Of a stretch of 64,000 bases of DNA, positions 1 through 8,003 are shown in pieces. Each line of letters begins with the position of its first letter. The stretch's first letter is position 1. The translations under genes and the position numbers were made by a program. The notes beneath the pieces were generated by a model. The model saw nothing but the letters and a program-made list of their open reading frames with translations. It was not told the DNA's origin and ran no database searches. The stretch lies in assembly GCF_011516635.5 (NCBI RefSeq), contig NZ_CP096256.1, positions 248,001-312,000 on the forward strand, written 5' to 3'. This DNA comes from Bradyrhizobium barranii subsp. apii. Lineage in GTDB: Bacteria > Pseudomonadota > Alphaproteobacteria > Rhizobiales > Xanthobacteraceae.

Positions 1-744
1 CAATTGCTCGACGTAGGCCAGGAAAGCGTCGCCATCCATTGGACCGTCCAGAACAAGCGGCGCGATCAGACCGTCGGAGCGCAATCCAGCGGTGAACGTC
101 GTCGTCTTCCAATGTCCGTGTGGGATAGCTGCACGACATCGCTCGCCGCGTGGCGAGCGCCCGTAACGCCGCGCCATTTTGGTGTTGGCGCTGGTTTCGT
201 CGATGAAGACGAGACGCTCAGGGTCAAGGTCGATTTGCCCTTCGAACCACTCCTCACGTGCGGCATTTATATCGCCGCGCCGTTGCTCGGCGGCGTGCGC
301 TGTCTTTTTTTAAGTGTGATCTTTCTGCGCTGGAAAAAACGCCAGAGCGACGCGATGCCAGTCGATATTCCACGACGTTTCAACAGTTCTCGCAACTCGG
401 CAAGCGTGATATCCGGCCTCGCTGTCACCGCCTCCAGAATCAATTGCGAATGCGCTTCGATGCGCTGCGATTTGCGGTCACCGCCCTGGCGTTTAGGAAC
501 GATGTCGCCAACTTTCTTGAGGCGACCGCGCCAGCGGATTGCACTGGCCGCGCTGACACCAAAGCGCTCAGCAGCCTGTCGACAGGACATGCCACCGTCA
601 ATCGCGGCTACCACCCTTTGGCGAAGATCAACCGAAAGCGCCCTGGCCATACATGCTGGCCTCCCTCGCCAGCATGCAGCTTGAATCTGACTCGCGCCGT
701 TTTGGGAATCCCCACCCGATTCTTTCCGGTCGGAAAATGCTCTA
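1..744 (-). mobile_element. IS630-family element, copy 1 (cut by the window edge)
   Basis: This is the left-truncated view of an element that occurs complete at 12149-13204 and 20069-21124. The inverted-repeat end lies at about 721-744 and finishes with the TA expected of IS630 target duplication. By alignment with copy 2, about 310 bp of the far end lie outside the window. IS1380 copy 1 has inserted exactly at this terminus: its CTAA target duplication (742-745) includes the terminal TA of the IS630. Confidence 0.9.
267..650 (-). CDS. IS630 transposase, N-terminal ORF (orfA, copy 1)
   Basis: The 127-residue protein starts MARALSVDLRQRVV and carries the helix-turn-helix region typical of IS630/Tc1-mariner transposases (SCRQAAERFGVSAASAIRW). 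The catalytic DDE part is in the -1 frame downstream (1 to about 300). It is reached through an A7 run at the codons for LKK near the end of orfA, so a slippage event is needed for full-length transposase. The partner ORF is cut by the window start. It is nearly identical to the copies at 12243 and 20163. Confidence 0.85.
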   Translation of the reverse strand: MARALSVDLRQRVVAAIDGGMSCRQAAERFGVSAASAIRWRGRLKKVGDIVPKRQGGDRKSQRIEAHSQLILEAVTARPDITLAELRELLKRRGISTGIASLWRFFQRRKITLKKRQRTPPSNGAAI

Positions 745-745
745 A

Positions 746-2377
746 CCCGTCTTATTCGTCAGAGGGCGCCTGAGAGGCTGGCGAGCGTGGTGTAAAGCGC
801 TGATGCGGCGTAGGATTCGGTTGCAAAGCCAACCCCATCACCTTCAGCCGCGAACACCACGCCCGCCATGACCGACGATACGATTCTGCCCTTCTCGTTT
901 CCAGCCGTTCACGCCAAGAAAGTCACAGCTGCCTTCGATGGCGGTCGGCTGACCTCGAACGGGGGCGTGATGCTTCTGGCGATGGCCGAGCGGCGTCTCG
1001 GCTTGGCCGACAATTTGGCCCGGGTGTTCCCGGATCGGCGCGATCCGACGCGGGTCGTGCACAGCCTGGTCGATATGTTCCGCGCGCGCATGTTCGCGAT
1101 CTGCTGCGGCTACGAGGACGCCGACGACCTCGATCATCTGCGGTCCGATCCCGCATTCAAGCTGGCCTGCGGACGGCTGCCGGACACGGGTCGCGATCTG
1201 TGTTCCCAACCGACGCTGTCGCGTCTGGAGAATGCTCCGCGCCTGCGCGACGTGATCCGACTGACCTACACTTTGGTCGACGCATGGATGGATAGCTACC
1301 CGCGCGAGCCGGCATCCGTCACGCTCGACATCGATGATACCTGCGATGTCGTCCACGGCCATCAGCAGCTCTCGCTGTTCAACGCTCATTATGACGAACG
1401 CTGCTTCCTGCCGATCCACGTCTACGACACGGAGAAGAGCCGGCCCGTGGCGGTCGTGCTGCGGCCCGGCAAGACGCCGGGCGGCGTCGAGGTGCGTGCC
1501 CATCTGCGCCGCCTGGTACGGCATATCCGGACGCGGTGGCACAACACGCGAATTACGTTCCGTGGCGACGGGCACTATGCCCGGCCGGAGGCAATGGCGT
1601 GGTGCGAGACCAACGGCATCGACTACATCTTCGGTCTGTCCGGCACCAAGCCGCTCGCCAGAAAAGTCGACGCGGTCGCCGACGACATCCGCACGCGACG
1701 CGCCATCGAGAACCTGCCGGTTCTGCGCGGCTATACCGAGACGCGCCACAAGGCAAAGTCCTGGGATCGCGAACGACGCACCGTCGCCCGTATTGAGGCG
1801 ACGATGCTCGGCCTCGACATCCGCTTCGTCGTCACCAGCCTCGATGTCGGCTCGGCCGAGTGGATCTACGACAGCCTGTATTGCGCGCGCGGCCAAGCCG
1901 AGAATCTGATCAAGCTGCATAAGACGCAGCTCGCCTCCGATCGCACCAGTTGCCGTTCGGCGCTCGCCAATCAAGTCCGCCTCGTTCTCCATACCGCCGC
2001 TTATTGGCTGATGCTGACCGTGCGCGACGCCATTCCCAAAGTCCGGGAATTGGCCACTGCCGAGTTCGCGACGCTGCGTCTTCGGCTCTTGAAAATCGCC
2101 GCCCGGGTTGTCGAGACCAAGAGCCGCATTCGCCTTGCGTTCGCCGCGGCATGTCCCGAAGCCGACCTGATCCGCAGCTTGCCCGGCGCGCTGCTGCCGC
2201 TCGGTCCTTGACCGGTGGGGCGTCCGCCCGCGTTCACCCAACCCATCCCTCAAGCGCGTTGCAAAGTACCGGTCGTCAGGCGGTGAAAAGCCGAAGGCAA
2301 TCCTGTGCGCCTCGTCAGCGGAGGTGTGCGGATGCACCAGTCGGACCAAAATACCGCGCTCTCACGAATAGGGCGGG
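746..2377 (+). mobile_element. IS1380-family element, copy 1 (complete, 1,632 bp)
   Basis: The element is bounded by imperfect inverted repeats (CCCGTCTTATTCGTCAGAG at the left, the complement of CTCACGAATAGGGCGGG at the right). A perfect 4-bp target duplication CTAA flanks it at 742-745 and 2378-2381. It carries one transposase gene. The same 1,632-bp unit recurs at 8004-9635 (inverted), 15465-17096 and 53211-54842. Confidence 0.95.
868..2211 (+). CDS. IS1380-family transposase (copy 1)
   Basis: This 447-residue DDE transposase mobilises the surrounding element by cut-and-paste. The N terminus (DGGRLTSNGGVMLLAMAERRLG) is the usual IS1380 opening. Candidate acidic catalytic positions are in TLDIDDTCDVVHGHQQ and FRGDGHYARPE, with the later Glu in the segment ARGQAENLIKLHK. 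The start codon follows a 122-bp leader with no strong Shine-Dalgarno. The frame is intact and full length, so the gene is likely functional. A long antisense ORF over it is only a codon-composition shadow. Confidence 0.93.
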   Translation: MTDDTILPFSFPAVHAKKVTAAFDGGRLTSNGGVMLLAMAERRLGLADNLARVFPDRRDPTRVVHSLVDMFRARMFAICCGYEDADDLDHLRSDPAFKLACGRLPDTGRDLCSQPTLSRLENAPRLRDVIRLTYTLVDAWMDSYPREPASVTLDIDDTCDVVHGHQQLSLFNAHYDERCFLPIHVYDTEKSRPVAVVLRPGKTPGGVEVRAHLRRLVRHIRTRWHNTRITFRGDGHYARPEAMAWCETNGIDYIFGLSGTKPLARKVDAVADDIRTRRAIENLPVLRGYTETRHKAKSWDRERRTVARIEATMLGLDIRFVVTSLDVGSAEWIYDSLYCARGQAENLIKLHKTQLASDRTSCRSALANQVRLVLHTAAYWLMLTVRDAIPKVRELATAEFATLRLRLLKIAARVVETKSRIRLAFAAACPEADLIRSLPGALLPLGP

Positions 2378-2381
2378 CTAA

Positions 2382-2615
2382 CAGTGCGGCAAGATCAACT
2401 TGGGGTGGCCCGGAGGTCATCTCCGCGCATGCGATCGGATCCACCATCCAGCCGGGGATCGTGATGACCGTGCTCAATGGGCCTCGGATCCGCAAAAACT
2501 GACCTGTCGCGCGTTGCTCTACACGACGCACGTTCACCATCCGGCCAAAATAGGGATGCCAGCGATAGTGGACCTCAAAATCCTCGCCGACATGGGCAGA
2601 ATGAACGGTGACTGG
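2382..2615 (-). pseudogene. Fragment of a small recombinase-neighbour protein (DUF5372-like)
   Basis: Read on the minus strand, an open segment contains the words VHYRWHPYFGR, IPGWMVDPIAC and PPQVDLAAL. The same pattern (HPWFGRRVCV, VPAWMFDRTAC, then a DALAAL tail) occurs at about 6467-6700 on the plus strand beside a serine recombinase start, so the two are members of one family. The assignment to DUF5372 is from memory and tentative. The gene is cut on its 3' side by IS630 copy 1 (into which IS1380 copy 1 later jumped). On its 5' side it is fused to an IS66 remnant near 2615. Confidence 0.5.
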
Positions 2616-2921
2616 CCTTGGGAAGGCGCAATTGGACCTTCGCCGGCAGCCTGCGCGGCGCCGACCGCGCCGCCATCATGCTGACGATGATCACGACCTG
2701 CCGCCTCAACGATGTCGATCCCAAAGCCTGGCTCGCCGACGTCCTCGCCCGTATCGCTGATCTTCCAGCTTCGCGTCTGCACGAACTGTTGCCCTGGGAA
2801 TGGAAGCTTCTGCAACAAGCCGACAAGCCCGCCGATCAGCAAGCTGACCTTCACGCAGCGCTATCATAGAGCTGCCCGTGCCCGCGCGCATGCGTCAATC
2901 AAGCGGTCTTCGTCGTCTTAC
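2615..2921 (+). pseudogene. IS66 transposase C-terminal remnant
   Basis: The open frame ending at 2869 reads GRRNWTFAGSLRGADRAA, then LNDVDPKAWLADVLARI and LHELLPWEWK, the standard C-terminal end of IS66-family TnpC. The terminal repeat of the element (ending CTTAC, the complement of GTAAG) is at about 2917-2921. Everything upstream of the NWxFAGS motif is missing, so this is dead. It differs in sequence from the complete IS66 at 3439-6019. Confidence 0.8.
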
Positions 2922-2924
2922 GAT

Positions 2925-3438
2925 TACCCACATTTTTGAGTCAGAGTGTCGCTCCCGTTGCGATATCGACGAATCGCGACAATCCGCGCCACATGATCAG
3001 ATTCCCTGGTGGCGGATCGTTGGCACGGGCGAGATAGCCGCCGAGCCTGGCGATCTTGATGAGATAATGCGACAATGTCTTTCGTTGTGTGCTGACTGGA
3101 TTCTTGTCTTTGACGAGCCGATCAAGCAATTGGATTTCACCTTTGGTCAGCACAAACTCCGGTGAGGCATTTGGCGCTGAACGGTTAAGCATCGTCATCC
3201 AAAAAATGCGCCAGCTCACAATGCAGAATACCGAGATCAGATTCGTCAATCGCTGAGCGGTCCGCAGTTGCGAGTCCTCTGCCCTACAGCCGGATTTGAG
3301 TATCTTGTGGAAGACCTCGATCTTCCATCGCAAGGAATACCATTCGAGTTTCTCGATAGCATCCCCGCGCGATTGCACTGGAAGATCGGTCAGGAGTTTC
3401 CATTCAATCTTCTTTCTGTTCTTTGGCGCTCCTCTTTC
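2925..3438 (-). pseudogene. IS4-family transposase, C-terminal fragment
   Basis: On the minus strand the reading frame GAPKNRKKIEWKLLTDLP followed by EKLEWYSLRWKIEVFHKIL and GCRAEDSQL matches the C-terminal half of IS4/Tn5-type transposases, including the Y-(2)-R-(3)-E-(6)-K signature (YSLRWKIEVFHKILK). The 5' part of the gene is absent: the frame runs straight into the left end of the IS66 element at 3439. The other half does not lie on the far side of that IS66, so DNA has been lost. Confidence 0.8.
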
Positions 3439-3508
3439 GTAAGCGCGATTTTCTTCGCACGCCGGCGGTTTTGATGGATTGCCCTGGTATCGGGCGATAC
3501 CGAGCCGT

Positions 3509-5080
3509 TCAGGCAGTGGCGGCTTTGTGGAAGTTGAAGGGCAGCAGGTCTGTAATATCGGCGTCGCCGGCGCGCTGAGGCAATTCGGTGAGGACGTGGC
3601 GCAACCACGCTAACGGCTCGACACGTGAGGCGCGGCAGGTCAGCATCAGGCTATAGACGACGGCACTGGCCTTGGCTCCGTCCACGGTATCGCTGAACAA
3701 CCAACTCTTCCTGCCAGTTGCAAAAACCCTGATGTCGCGCTCCAGAAGATTGTTGTCAATCGGCATGCTGCCGTCCCCGGTGTAGCGCGTCAGATATTCC
3801 CATTGGTTTCGGGTGTAGGATACGGCGTCGCCGAGCTTGCTGTCAGGCAAGACCTTCGGGGCCATGTCATCGAGCCATACTTTGAGAGCATTGAGGATGG
3901 GGACACTATGTTGCTGGCGGAAGCGGCGAATGCAGTAGGCCTGTGTTTCACCCTTCTCCGGTATTCCGTCCCACGCCCGCCTTTCAACCCGGTAGAGCTG
4001 TTCAAAGAACCGCAGCGCTTGCTCGGGCGGACCGCCGCCCTTCTTCCTGGCTTTGAGGGCATCGACAAAGCGCCGCCGGGAGTGGGCCATGCATCCAATG
4101 TGGGTGGCCCCTTCCAGCGTGCGCCATGCGGTATAGCCGTCACTCATTACAATGCCACGGTAATCGCCGAGGAAGGCTTGCGGGTGGATTTGGCCGCGGC
4201 CCGGCTGATAATCCAGAAGAACGATCGGCTCGTGGCTGCCCTTGCCGCTGCGATAAGCCCACATGTACGATGTGCTGGTGGCCCGTTTGTCCTTCTCCTT
4301 GAGGACCTGAACCGTTGTCTCGTCGCCATGGATGAGAGGTTGTGATCTGAGCCGCAGCTTCAGGGCGTCGTAGATGCGATGCAGATGCTTCTCGCTCGAG
4401 CCAATCACCCAGTGGCCCAAAGCGCCGCGGCTGACAGGAACACCTGCACGTTCGAAGGCCTGCGCCAGGCGGTAGAGCGGCGTGCCATCGACATATTTGT
4501 GAACCAGCGCGAACGCCAGCGTCGAGGGCGTGGCAACGCTGCCCGGCAATGGTTGCGGCGGCATCGGCGCGGTCACGACAGGGGCGTGGATCCCGGTGCG
4601 ATCGCTATGGCGGCACGCATATTTGAAGCGCACATTCTGTAAAACCTTCGCCTTCACCTCGATATGAAGTTGCTCGGTGACAGCCTCGCCCATGCGATGC
4701 ATCTGGCCACGGCAGCAAGGACACGCCTTCTGATCGTCGGACAGGTCATACTCGACGCGCTCACGAGGTAGGTTCCCCGGCAGCGGCTTGCGGCCGCGCT
4801 TCTTTCCCATTGTGTTTTCGACGGGTGGCAAGCCCGTGTCCGGAAGTTCGGCGATATTGTTCGTTTCACTGCCGGCGTCCTCCTCATCGGAGGCCTGCTC
4901 GGCTTCATTGAAGAGACGATCAACATGCTTTTCGCTGCGCGGCGCAAAACGATGCAGGCGTGCCAGCGCCAGTTCTTCCTCGAGCTTGGCGACGCGGTCG
5001 GCGAGTTGATGGTTCTCCGCCTGCAGCGCAGCAATGCGTGCCAACAGCACTTCAACACTCGGATCGCCGGTTCGATTCAT
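3509..5080 (-). CDS. tnpC: IS66 transposase TnpC
   Basis: This 523-residue protein is the main DDE transposase of the IS66 element. It opens with a leucine-rich coiled coil (LARIAALQAENHQLADRVAKLEEEL). A zinc-finger-like segment follows with CPCCRGQMHRMG and CRHSDRTG, then the catalytic core: HGDETTVQVL, then SDGYTAWRTLEGATHIGCMAHSRR, then DNNLLERDIRVFATGRKSWLF (catalytic Glu in LLERD). Length and all motifs are normal for the family. It lies 52 bp downstream of tnpB in the same direction. Confidence 0.95.
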   Translation of the reverse strand: MNRTGDPSVEVLLARIAALQAENHQLADRVAKLEEELALARLHRFAPRSEKHVDRLFNEAEQASDEEDAGSETNNIAELPDTGLPPVENTMGKKRGRKPLPGNLPRERVEYDLSDDQKACPCCRGQMHRMGEAVTEQLHIEVKAKVLQNVRFKYACRHSDRTGIHAPVVTAPMPPQPLPGSVATPSTLAFALVHKYVDGTPLYRLAQAFERAGVPVSRGALGHWVIGSSEKHLHRIYDALKLRLRSQPLIHGDETTVQVLKEKDKRATSTSYMWAYRSGKGSHEPIVLLDYQPGRGQIHPQAFLGDYRGIVMSDGYTAWRTLEGATHIGCMAHSRRRFVDALKARKKGGGPPEQALRFFEQLYRVERRAWDGIPEKGETQAYCIRRFRQQHSVPILNALKVWLDDMAPKVLPDSKLGDAVSYTRNQWEYLTRYTGDGSMPIDNNLLERDIRVFATGRKSWLFSDTVDGAKASAVVYSLMLTCRASRVEPLAWLRHVLTELPQRAGDADITDLLPFNFHKAATA

Positions 5081-5132
5081 CGAATTCTTGAATCTGAACC
5101 GTACCGACGCGTCAACCGCTCAACTCGAGAGC

Positions 5133-5486
5133 TCAGCCGGCAACCTGATATTGCCGCACCGGATGGCGGACCATCGCATCGATATCGATGCCGTCAAGGA
5201 TCCAGTGCAATTGCTCCGTCGTCAGCGTGACGATCGCCTCCTGGCGGCGCGGCCATCGGAACCTGTCTTCGGTCAGCCGCTTCAGGACCAGTACAAAGCC
5301 GGACCGATCGAAGAACAGAAGCTTCATCCGGTCGCAACGGCGATTGCAGAACGCAAAAACCGCCGGAGTGAATGGATCGAGCGCCATCGTCTCCTGGACC
5401 AGGACCGCAAGGCTGTTGATGCCAGCCCGGAAGTCGATCGGCTCACGGTGCAGATAGACCTGCAGGTCATCGCCCAGTCTAAACAT
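5133..5486 (-). CDS. tnpB: IS66 accessory protein TnpB
   Basis: This 117-residue protein has the family hallmarks YLHREPIDFRAGINSL, AVFAFCNRRCDRMKLLFFD and GFVLVLKRLTEDRFRWP. Its precise role is unresolved, but it is required for IS66 transposition. The start codon overlaps the tnpA stop in the string ATGTTTAG (minus strand), which implies translational coupling. It is intact. Confidence 0.95.
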   Translation of the reverse strand: MFRLGDDLQVYLHREPIDFRAGINSLAVLVQETMALDPFTPAVFAFCNRRCDRMKLLFFDRSGFVLVLKRLTEDRFRWPRRQEAIVTLTTEQLHWILDGIDIDAMVRHPVRQYQVAG

Positions 5487-5937
5487 CGCCCAGCGCTCCG
5501 ATGATCGCCGTCAATGCATCCACATCGCCGCATTCCAGCGCGAGCTTCACGCCATTCGGCAGCGACACGCTCACTTTGGCCGGAGAACAAAAAGCTGGAG
5601 TCCCTTTGGGTTCCGAACCACGCACTTCATCGTAAGCCGGCAAATCAACCGTCGCCACGCTGTCTTTTCGCGACAGGTCCCGCTCGGACTTCCCCTCAAG
5701 CTGAACCGGGATGAACGCCGGGCGTGAGGACGGCGGCAGCGACCTGGTCGCGCTGTGCTTCTTGATCCACTTCCGAAGGAGGTTCGCGTTGACCCCATGT
5801 TCGAGTGCAAGCCTCGATACCGAAACCCCAGGCTCAAGGCAGGCCGCGACAAGACGCTCTTTCGATGCCGCCTCGTAGCGCCGGCGACCGTTCCGGCCGA
5901 CAAGCCTGACCCGCAGTTTCTGATCATCGTCGCTCAT
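5479..5937 (-). CDS. tnpA: IS66 accessory protein TnpA
   Basis: This small DNA-binding protein has a helix-turn-helix (RLVAACLEPGVSVSRLALEHGVNANLLRKW). I prefer the start at 5937 (MSDDDQKLRV) over the ATG at 5994: the upstream codons run through a perfect inverted repeat (5942-5969), and family members normally start close to this position. The C-terminal GVKLALECGDVDALTAII stretch is typical. Its stop overlaps the start of tnpB. Confidence 0.88.
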   Translation of the reverse strand: MSDDDQKLRVRLVGRNGRRRYEAASKERLVAACLEPGVSVSRLALEHGVNANLLRKWIKKHSATRSLPPSSRPAFIPVQLEGKSERDLSRKDSVATVDLPAYDEVRGSEPKGTPAFCSPAKVSVSLPNGVKLALECGDVDALTAIIGALGDV

Positions 5938-5941
5938 CACA

Positions 5942-5969
5942 AGGTGTCCACCTATTTTGGTGGACACCT
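5942..5969. repeat. Perfect inverted repeat just upstream of IS66 tnpA
   Basis: AGGTGTCCACC (5942-5952) and GGTGGACACCT (5959-5969) form an 11-bp perfect stem with a 6-base TATTTT loop. It ends 5 bp before the tnpA start codon (minus strand). In the mRNA this hairpin would sit over the ribosome-binding region, so control of tnpA translation is possible. This is an inference. Confidence 0.75.
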
Positions 5970-6019
5970 CATGCATCAGGACTCTCAAAAGCAAAAGGTG
6001 CGGAGAAATTCGCGCTTAC

Positions 6020-6167
6020 TGACGAACGAACCGAGCGGGACATTTTGGACCATATTCGCAGCCTAGCGGAAGATGTGACCGTGCTGGCAATCACTCATCG
6101 CAAAGGGGTCATTTCTACAACCGACGTCGTGGTCGAGCTGACCGACTGCGGCTTGTCCTTGACATAG
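6020..6167 (+). pseudogene. C-terminal tail of an ABC-transporter ATPase
   Basis: Immediately after the right IS66 end the frame reads DERTERDILDHIRSLAED, then TVLAITHRKGVI, ending TDCGLSLT and a TAG stop. This is the segment after Walker B in an ABC ATPase: the D-loop region, then the beta-strand with the switch His (AITHR). Everything upstream, including Walker A and the signature, is missing. The substrate cannot be told. Confidence 0.75.
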
Positions 6168-6232
6168 GCGAAGGGGATGATCAGCCCGGCGCGTTGATTG
6201 TCTGCGCTGCAGGCGCATTGCTGGACGAGATG

Positions 6233-6437
6233 TGACCTTGCCCCCAGATTTTATCCAGTTCTGAGTTCGCTCAAGCCATTGGATTTGCCCAGTTGGGCGG
6301 TGGTAGCGACGGGAGCTGGCGCGGAGCCATCGGCATAGCGCAGCGCCAGATCCCGGCGCGGGTGGCAGGTGAAGGCGAACTCGGAGGGTGTCTTCCATCC
6401 GAGCTGTGAGTGCGGTCGTGTGTAGTTATACAACAAG
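6233..6437 (-). pseudogene. IS3-family OrfB C-terminal remnant with terminal repeat
   Basis: The minus-strand frame starts YNYTRPHSQLGWKTPSEF, which is the YNxxRPHSxLGxxTPxEF ending of IS3-family integrase-like transposases, and terminates at about 6254. A likely element end (TGACCTTGCCCCCAG on the plus strand) is at 6233. The catalytic core is absent, so it is inactive. It abuts the small recombinase-neighbour gene that follows. Confidence 0.75.
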
Positions 6438-6439
6438 GC

Positions 6440-6790
6440 TCAAGAACGCCCACAGGACCGTTCTTCGCGAGGTTCGTTATCGGCATAATCCCTGGTTTGG
6501 TCGCCGAGTTTGCGTTCATGGGGCGGTCGACAAGGTTGACGATGTCGTTTTTCGCTGCACCCTGGACGGATCGCAAGCAGACCGTTGGCTGGAAGTTCCA
6601 GCATGGATGTTCGACCGGACGGCCTGCCCTGACGCCGAGCTTCTGACAGCTCAGCCGTTTGTTAGCATCGATGCACTTGCGGCGCTCGCTGCGCTTCTCG
6701 ATCTGGCGTTGAAGGATCGAACGCCATCAGCTGCCCCGCTTTCTGGCGCATCCAGAGGCTCTCACGACCAGAATCGGGGAGCGACTCATG
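6440..6790 (+). pseudogene. Small recombinase-neighbour protein (DUF5372-like), 5' end damaged
   Basis: The plus-strand frame contains RYHNPWFGRRVCVHG, DGSQADRWLEVPAWMFDRTAC and FVSIDALAALAALLDL. It is the same family as the fragment at 2382-2615. Position directly upstream of another small ORF and a serine-recombinase start is consistent with an accessory gene of that recombinase. The N terminus was replaced when the IS3 remnant joined at about 6440, so no native start is visible. The family name is tentative. Confidence 0.5.
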
Positions 6791-7110
6791 TCACGCGAGA
6801 CGGCAATGCCAGGGAGCGGATACCGACACAATCGACAACCGCGGTTGCAGCAGCAGATGGATCTGTTCGGGGGCGGCCTGTCGAACGGCGCCCTCGGCGC
6901 GCCGGCATGGTCGGAGCTGCCGGGGGAAGCGCGGGCGGCCCTCACAAGCCTGATGACGCAGTTGATGCTCGACCATGCTGCGATGACAGCGACGCCGCCC
7001 GCGAAGGGGGCGATCATGATCTCTGACAAGGTCAGGCCTCATCATCTGGAGCGTAAGGCGATTCTTTACGTGCGCCAATCCTCAGCACATCAGGTGTTGC
7101 ACAATCGCGT
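6788..7110 (+). pseudogene. Small ORF fused to the first residues of a serine recombinase
   Basis: The frame runs MSRETAMPG, then QMDLFGGGLSNGA and PGEARAALTSLMTQLMLDHA (a small hypothetical protein). It continues without a stop into MISDKVRPHHLERKAILYVR, followed by QSSAHQVLHNR. The latter is the N terminus of a large serine recombinase, including the catalytic serine region (VRQSS). Homology stops at about 7110 where unrelated sequence begins. The recombinase has lost over 90 percent of its length and cannot work. Confidence 0.65.
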
Positions 7111-7257
7111 TCCCTCTAACCTTCGGCGGCGTTGTGGCAAATCGTCCTCTGTTTGCGGGAATGACTTCAAGTGCGTTCCGCGAAGACCTGCGAGCGTGAT
7201 CTCAAACGTCGCTCGAATTTCCAATCCACCCGTACAACCCAGCTAATGCAATGGTCA
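7111..7257. other. Unassigned spacer
   Basis: This is the junction sequence between the broken recombinase and the IS21 fragment. I see no coding signal I can support in either direction. Confidence 0.5.
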
Positions 7258-7614
7258 CCCAGTCGCCCGCACCAAATGCGCCTTGCTCTCATTCCCTGCC
7301 AGCAACCGATCAAGCTCGGCACTCCAGGCACCCATCTTCGGGAGCGGCTGCGTCTCGCGCTCGTACCGGAACTCCGTCGCTTGAGAACGAATGACCTTGC
7401 GAACCACCTTCCGAGATACGCCAAGTTCTCGGCAGAGCCTTGATCGGACGACCATCAACAAAGTAGGCGCGACGGATCTTACCAATCGTCTCCACCACCA
7501 GCATCCCAACCTCGGCTTCCATGACTCGATGGAAGCCACTGTGGCCCTTATCCCGGGGTCCCGATTGGATGCCGATCACCCCGAAAACGGGGTCCTTATT
7601 CCATGCCGAAACAC
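7258..7614 (-). pseudogene. istA: IS21-family istA, N-terminal fragment with frameshift
   Basis: On the minus strand MLVVETIGKIRRAYFVDGRPIKAL continues, after a one-base frame change near 7430, as CRELGVSRKVVRKVIRSQATEF and RYERETQPLPKMG. This is the helix-turn-helix start of IstA. Upstream (about 7540-7614) are repeated GGACCCC blocks and a TGTTTCGG end, the multiple terminal repeats expected at an IS21 end. It has cut into the IS256 gene at 7615. The rest of the element is gone. Confidence 0.78.
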
Positions 7615-7708
7615 ACCGCTGGGCGGCAAAGCCGATCATCTCGCGCAACAGATCGGCATCAGGGGTCTTCTCCACGAGCGTCCGCAGGTTCATCATATCG
7701 TCGGTCAT
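7615..7708 (-). pseudogene. IS256-family transposase, N-terminal fragment
   Basis: The minus-strand frame MTDDMMNLRTLVEKTPDADL, then LREMIGFAAQR, is the N terminus of IS256-type Mutator transposases common in rhizobia. It is broken after 31 residues by the IS21 end. No catalytic residues remain. Confidence 0.75.
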
Positions 7709-7774
7709 CGGTGGTTCCTCGGTTGCGTTGGCGTGTCGCAACCCGATCCTACCGGAGAACTGCCGGTGACCACC

Positions 7775-7830
7775 GCAAAGCCGCCCGCCCGCTACGGCGC
7801 TATTTGAGGCGCGCGTGCGGGCGGCTTTGC
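7775..7830. repeat. 14-bp perfect inverted repeat (possible terminator)
   Basis: GCAAAGCCGCCCGC (7775-7788) is mirrored by GCGGGCGGCTTTGC (7817-7830) with a 28-base GC-rich loop. It could act as a bidirectional rho-independent-like terminator, although the T-run is only three bases. It could also be an element end. No gene is recognised from 7709 to 8003. Confidence 0.55.
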
Positions 7831-8003
7831 TCTACCGACCTACACCATCACTGAGGACACGACCAACGTTCGGTCTCGGCACGCTACGAGAAGGCCCCGC
7901 GAACTGGTTGTGGCCACGCCCGTCGGCTGAGCATGAGCACAAACGGCTTGAAGCGCACGTAGCGTCAGGTTGTACGATCATAGGTGTTTGCGAACGGCCC
8001 TAG

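Larger units (their letters stand above)
3439..6019 (-). mobile_element. IS66-family element, complete (about 2.58 kb)
   Basis: Both ends show the IS66 terminal repeat GTAAGCGCGA (left 3439-3448; right end complementary, ending CGCTTAC at 6019). The three genes tnpA, tnpB and tnpC are present in the usual order on the minus strand and are intact. The 8-bp sequences next to the ends (CCTCTTTC and TGACGAAC) do not match. One side is an IS4 remnant and the other an ABC-transporter tail, so a deletion or recombination involving the element has removed the original flank. Confidence 0.92.

Noticed and set aside
844..2349. 501-codon antisense ORF over each IS1380 transposase
   Set aside because: It recurs in every copy only because the element is repeated. 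The sense transposase is clearly the real gene and the antisense product has no family features.
7167..7424. Basic 85-codon minus-strand ORF as a separate gene
   Set aside because: It overlaps the istA fragment in a different frame. The istA frame has the family motifs.
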